A stretch of DNA of 64,000 nt from Flavobacteriales bacterium (GTDB lineage: Bacteria; Bacteroidota; Bacteroidia; Flavobacteriales_F; PHOS-HE28), in the NCBI GenBank assembly GCA_016710685.1, contig JADJVC010000001.1, positions 186,001 through 250,000 of the forward strand. Reading direction: 5' to 3'. The notes beneath the pieces were generated by a model. It did no database searches. It was not told the DNA's origin and was given only the letters and a program-made list of their open reading frames with translations. Positions 61,489-64,000 of the stretch are shown here, piece after piece (within the stretch, counting starts at the first letter, position 1; each line of letters opens with the position of its first letter). The position numbers were made by a program, and so were the translations under genes.

Positions 61489-62889
61489 ATGAGCTTGATC
61501 GTGGTCATCATCATCCTGGCGCTGGTTTTCGACTACATCAACGGCTTTCACGACGCCGCCAACTCCATCGCCACGGTAGTGAGCACGAAAGTGCTTTCAC
61601 CCTTCCAGGCCGTGGCGTGGGCGGCGATGTTCAATTTCGTTGCCTTCTTCATCTTCAAGGACCATGCGGTGGCGAACACCATCAGCAAAACGGTGCATGC
61701 CCAGTTCATCACCTTGCCGGTGATCTTGAGCGGGCTGGTCGCCGCTATCATTTGGAATCTGTTGACTTGGTGGTACGGGATCCCCAGCAGCAGTTCGCAT
61801 ACCCTGATCGGCGGATTCGCAGGGGCTGCGCTCACGCATGCGTTCTCCACACAAACAGGGCTTTCGTTCGCTGACGTTGTGGAAAGCGGCATGATCCTCA
61901 AGATCGTCGCCTTCATCTTCCTGGCCCCCTTGCTGGGCATGGCCCTCAGCATGTTCGTGTCCTTGGTCACATTGGTGGAGAATACCTGGTTCCGCGTCTC
62001 ACTCATCATCCTTACCTCGATCTTTACATGGTTCCTATTCCTGCATTTGCAAGAAGGGAAGATGGAAGACAACATCGCCAGCGTAATGCAGGTGGATGTT
62101 TTGCACACCCAAGCACAGCTCGACCCCAGCACCACTGCACTGTACGAACAGGCGCAATTGAAATTGGATGAAGCCACGCCATTGCTGGCGCTCTATCCTA
62201 AGATCGGTGCTTCAGGCGTCGCCAAGCGGATCATCCATGACGTGGATCCTACTTTGGACGAAGCCAAGCTTACCAAGGCGATCTCGAAAGGCGACAATTC
62301 CTGGATCCGCTACGGGATGATGGTGTTCGCATTGATCTTCATCATCGCGTACGTCTACGTGGAAAAGGTGAAAACGCCCAGCGCGTTCAGCATGGCCAAG
62401 ATGTTCAAGCGGCTGCAATTGGTCTCCTCAGCGGCCGTTAGCGTGGGCCATGGCGGCAATGATGCGCAGAAGGTGATGGGCATTATCGCGGCAGCGCTGA
62501 TCGCCAACGGGGACATCTCCGATTTCAAGGATATGCCGACTTGGGTCCCGCTGGCGTGCTACACAGCGATCAGTTTGGGCACCTTGAGCGGTGGTTGGAA
62601 GATCATCAAGACCATGGGCACACGCATTACCAAGGTGTCTCCATTGGAAGGCGTTTGCGCGGAAAGCGGCGGCGCCATCACCCTGTATCTCACCGAACAG
62701 ATGGGCATACCAGTAAGCACCACGCACACCATCACGGGCAGCATCATCGGCGTAGGTGCCACCAAACGGCTTAGCGCAGTTCGTTGGGGTGTTACCATCC
62801 GCCTGCTTTGGGCGTGGATCATCACCATTCCGATCAGTGCTTTGCTGGCGGCGTTGGCGTATTGGGGTTGTCACCTCTTGGGACTGTAA
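61489..62889 (+). CDS. pit: Inorganic phosphate transporter, Pit family
   Basis: Low-affinity phosphate:cation symporter of the inner membrane (PiT/SLC20). From MSLIVVIIILALVFDYINGFHDAANSIAT the protein is 466 residues with about eleven helices. The duplicated PiT signatures are visible: GFHDAANSIATVVSTKVLSP near the N-terminus and SVGHGGNDAQKVMGIIAAAL in the second half, plus GIPVSTTHTITGSIIGVG. A non-transmembrane insertion (about 185-265) separates the halves, as is usual in Bacteroidota. The frame begins earlier at 61366, but the upstream part is repeat sequence. Confidence 0.95.
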   Translation: MSLIVVIIILALVFDYINGFHDAANSIATVVSTKVLSPFQAVAWAAMFNFVAFFIFKDHAVANTISKTVHAQFITLPVILSGLVAAIIWNLLTWWYGIPSSSSHTLIGGFAGAALTHAFSTQTGLSFADVVESGMILKIVAFIFLAPLLGMALSMFVSLVTLVENTWFRVSLIILTSIFTWFLFLHLQEGKMEDNIASVMQVDVLHTQAQLDPSTTALYEQAQLKLDEATPLLALYPKIGASGVAKRIIHDVDPTLDEAKLTKAISKGDNSWIRYGMMVFALIFIIAYVYVEKVKTPSAFSMAKMFKRLQLVSSAAVSVGHGGNDAQKVMGIIAAALIANGDISDFKDMPTWVPLACYTAISLGTLSGGWKIIKTMGTRITKVSPLEGVCAESGGAITLYLTEQMGIPVSTTHTITGSIIGVGATKRLSAVRWGVTIRLLWAWIITIPISALLAALAYWGCHLLGL

Positions 62890-63422
62890 TCGTATCCTCG
62901 CCCACAAATCGGACCGCCGCAAGGCGTCGTCCTGATCGGTGATCCATTTTTTAGCCACAGTTTTCGCCGATTACGCCGATGTTGCATTGCGGGGCGCGGG
63001 CGCGTTGGAAGCACATTGCCTACGGCAAAAAAAACCTGTGCAATCCTGATATGGTGGGACAGGTTCTGTGGACCTTTTTTCACGGCCACGATTCTTGTTT
63101 TGAGCCGCCGATTTCGCCGATTACGCCGATGTTGCATTGCGGGGCGCGGTCGAGTTGCAAACGCATTGCCTACGGCGAAAAATATGTGCAATCCCGCTCT
63201 GGCGGGACAGGTTCTGTGGCTCCCTCATTGAGGTCGGCATTCCGACCGAAGGTCGCATCTGTGTATATCCGAGGGTTTTTCATTGAGGCCGGTATTCATC
63301 TGTGTAATCCGTGTAATCTGTGGCTCTTCAATTAGTGCTCGCATTCCGTCCGACACGTATAGGACCGAAGCATCTATGGCATCTGTGGAGCATTGATGGA
63401 ACTAATACCCGATCTTCGCGCC
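62890..63422. other. Repeat-rich intergenic region upstream of recN
   Basis: No gene is supported in these 533 bases. It holds two copies of a palindromic element (62952-63071 and 63112-63219), then a gaggtcggcattccgaccg motif (63231-63258), an atctgtgtaatccgtgtaatctgtggct half-element (63298-63325) and a ccgacacgtatagga motif resembling the palindrome at 34574. Confidence 0.7.
62952..63219. repeat. Two tandem copies of a ~110-bp palindromic intergenic element
   Basis: Copy 1 (about 62962-63071) and copy 2 (about 63112-63219) share tttcgccgattacgccgatg, gttgcattgcggggcgcgg, cattgcctacgg and gggacaggttctgtgg at a 150-base offset. Each is bracketed by ccacag/ctgtgg ends and contains a ttgca/tgcaa internal pair, so each can fold into a long hairpin. 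A third member lies at 43504-43655. Confidence 0.82.
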
Positions 63423-64000
63423 ATGCTCCGGAAGCTCCACGTGCAGAACTATTTACTGATCGATCAGTTGGAGCTGGATCTCGGTGCGGGCCTTACGGTG
63501 ATCACCGGCGAGACCGGCAGCGGCAAGAGCATTTTGATCGGCGCATTGGGATTGCTTTTGGGCGACCGGGCCGAAGGCAACCTGTTGCGGGACGCCGCGA
63601 AGCGCTGCGTAATTGAGCTTGAAGTGGGAGCGGGGCGGGGTTCATCGCCTGCGGCGGAATGGTGCGAACGCAACGGGTTGCCTCTTGAAGAACCGTTGCT
63701 GTTGCGCCGCCAATTGGAACCCGGCGGCCGCTCGCGCGCATTCGTGAACGACACGCCCGTACGCCTGGAGCAGCTCCGCGAATTAGGTGGCTTGCTCGTT
63801 CATGTCCACAGCCAGCACCACACGTTGCTATTGAATTCGCCCGCGTTCCAACTCGGACTCGTGGACCATTTCGCCGGTGAAGGCGGGGAGGTGAAACACA
63901 TTGCGAGCGGCTTTTCCGCATGGCGGAAGGTGAAAGATGAATTGGCCCGGTTGCGCGAAGAAGAACGCAACGCACAAAGTGAACGCGACTACTTGCAGTT
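63423..64000 (+). CDS. recN: DNA repair protein RecN, 5' part (runs off the window)
   Basis: SMC-like ATPase of double-strand-break repair. The frame is open from the ATG at 63423 to the window end (192 codons, about one third of the gene). It shows MLRKLHVQNYLLIDQLEL, Walker A GETGSGKS (29-36) followed by ILIGALGLLLGDRA, then the RRQLEPGGRSRAFVND and VHVHSQHHTLLL blocks, where RecN usually has HGQHE. A start of coiled coil (LREEERNAQSERDYL) is reached at the end. No frameshift is seen in the visible part. Confidence 0.92.
   Translation, partial: MLRKLHVQNYLLIDQLELDLGAGLTVITGETGSGKSILIGALGLLLGDRAEGNLLRDAAKRCVIELEVGAGRGSSPAAEWCERNGLPLEEPLLLRRQLEPGGRSRAFVNDTPVRLEQLRELGGLLVHVHSQHHTLLLNSPAFQLGLVDHFAGEGGEVKHIASGFSAWRKVKDELARLREEERNAQSERDYLQ

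Noticed and set aside
62952..63219. CRISPR or tRNA-like structures in the recN upstream region
   Set aside because: Only two long imperfect copies are present, with no short regular repeat-spacer pattern and no tRNA anticodon arm.

Overview
The window looks like chromosomal DNA of a fairly GC-rich member of the Bacteroidota, most likely Flavobacteriales-like. The grounds are nine secreted proteins with type IX secretion (T9SS) C-terminal signals, three of them of the gliding-motility (CHU_C) type, TonB-dependent receptors, a bTHX ribosomal protein, and several promoters with the Bacteroidota -7 box TAnnTTTG. No rRNA, tRNA, CRISPR array or prophage was seen. Assignment below phylum is inference.

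Layout. 1-9.8 kb holds housekeeping genes: a rhomboid protease, a GmhB-like phosphatase, a class IV aminotransferase, yqgE, pdxH, bTHX with a histone H1-like tail, trmH, HU, fmt, a methylpurine-DNA glycosylase, recQ and ilvE. 9.9-15.6 kb holds a secreted protein of unknown role, a SixA-like phosphatase, two small unknown genes and clpB. 15.8-26.2 kb is a block of large secreted proteins around a TPR/HTH regulator, including one with five 86-residue tandem repeats. 26.3-27.9 kb is xseB-xseA. 28-32 kb is a cobalamin-riboswitch operon: a T9SS-sorted protein, a BtuB-like receptor and a BtuG-like lipoprotein. 32.3-34.5 kb is recF, a dciA-like gene and mazG. 34.6-43.4 kb holds three more adhesin-like proteins and a beta-barrel protein. 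43.9-47.3 kb holds a membrane protein, a beta-helix protein and another barrel protein. 47.5-49.6 kb is a prolyl oligopeptidase. 49.7-55.1 kb is a rearranged accessory patch: a 315-bp direct duplication whose left copy is cut by a RAYT transposase flanked by inverted REP palindromes, two T9SS genes (one locally AT-rich) and an intact TonB-dependent receptor. 55.2-60.5 kb holds signalling genes (two histidine kinases, two receiver proteins), a DUF4468-like protein, an NYN/cold-shock-like protein and a gamma carbonic anhydrase. 60.7-62.9 kb is a DUF47-Pit phosphate operon. The window ends inside recN.

How genes work together. The clearest functional unit is the B12 operon: one riboswitch precedes a secreted protein, an outer-membrane transporter and a surface propeller lipoprotein with tightly spaced or overlapping ends. 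DUF47-Pit is a phosphate uptake pair. The pair of receivers and the soluble kinase at 58.1-59.6 kb form one operon.

Quality note. At least eight genes are broken by one-base shifts, several in homopolymers, each repaired by a single-base change that restores a family-typical protein. This pattern points to residual indel errors in a long-read or metagenome assembly rather than biological decay. Joined coordinates are given for those genes.
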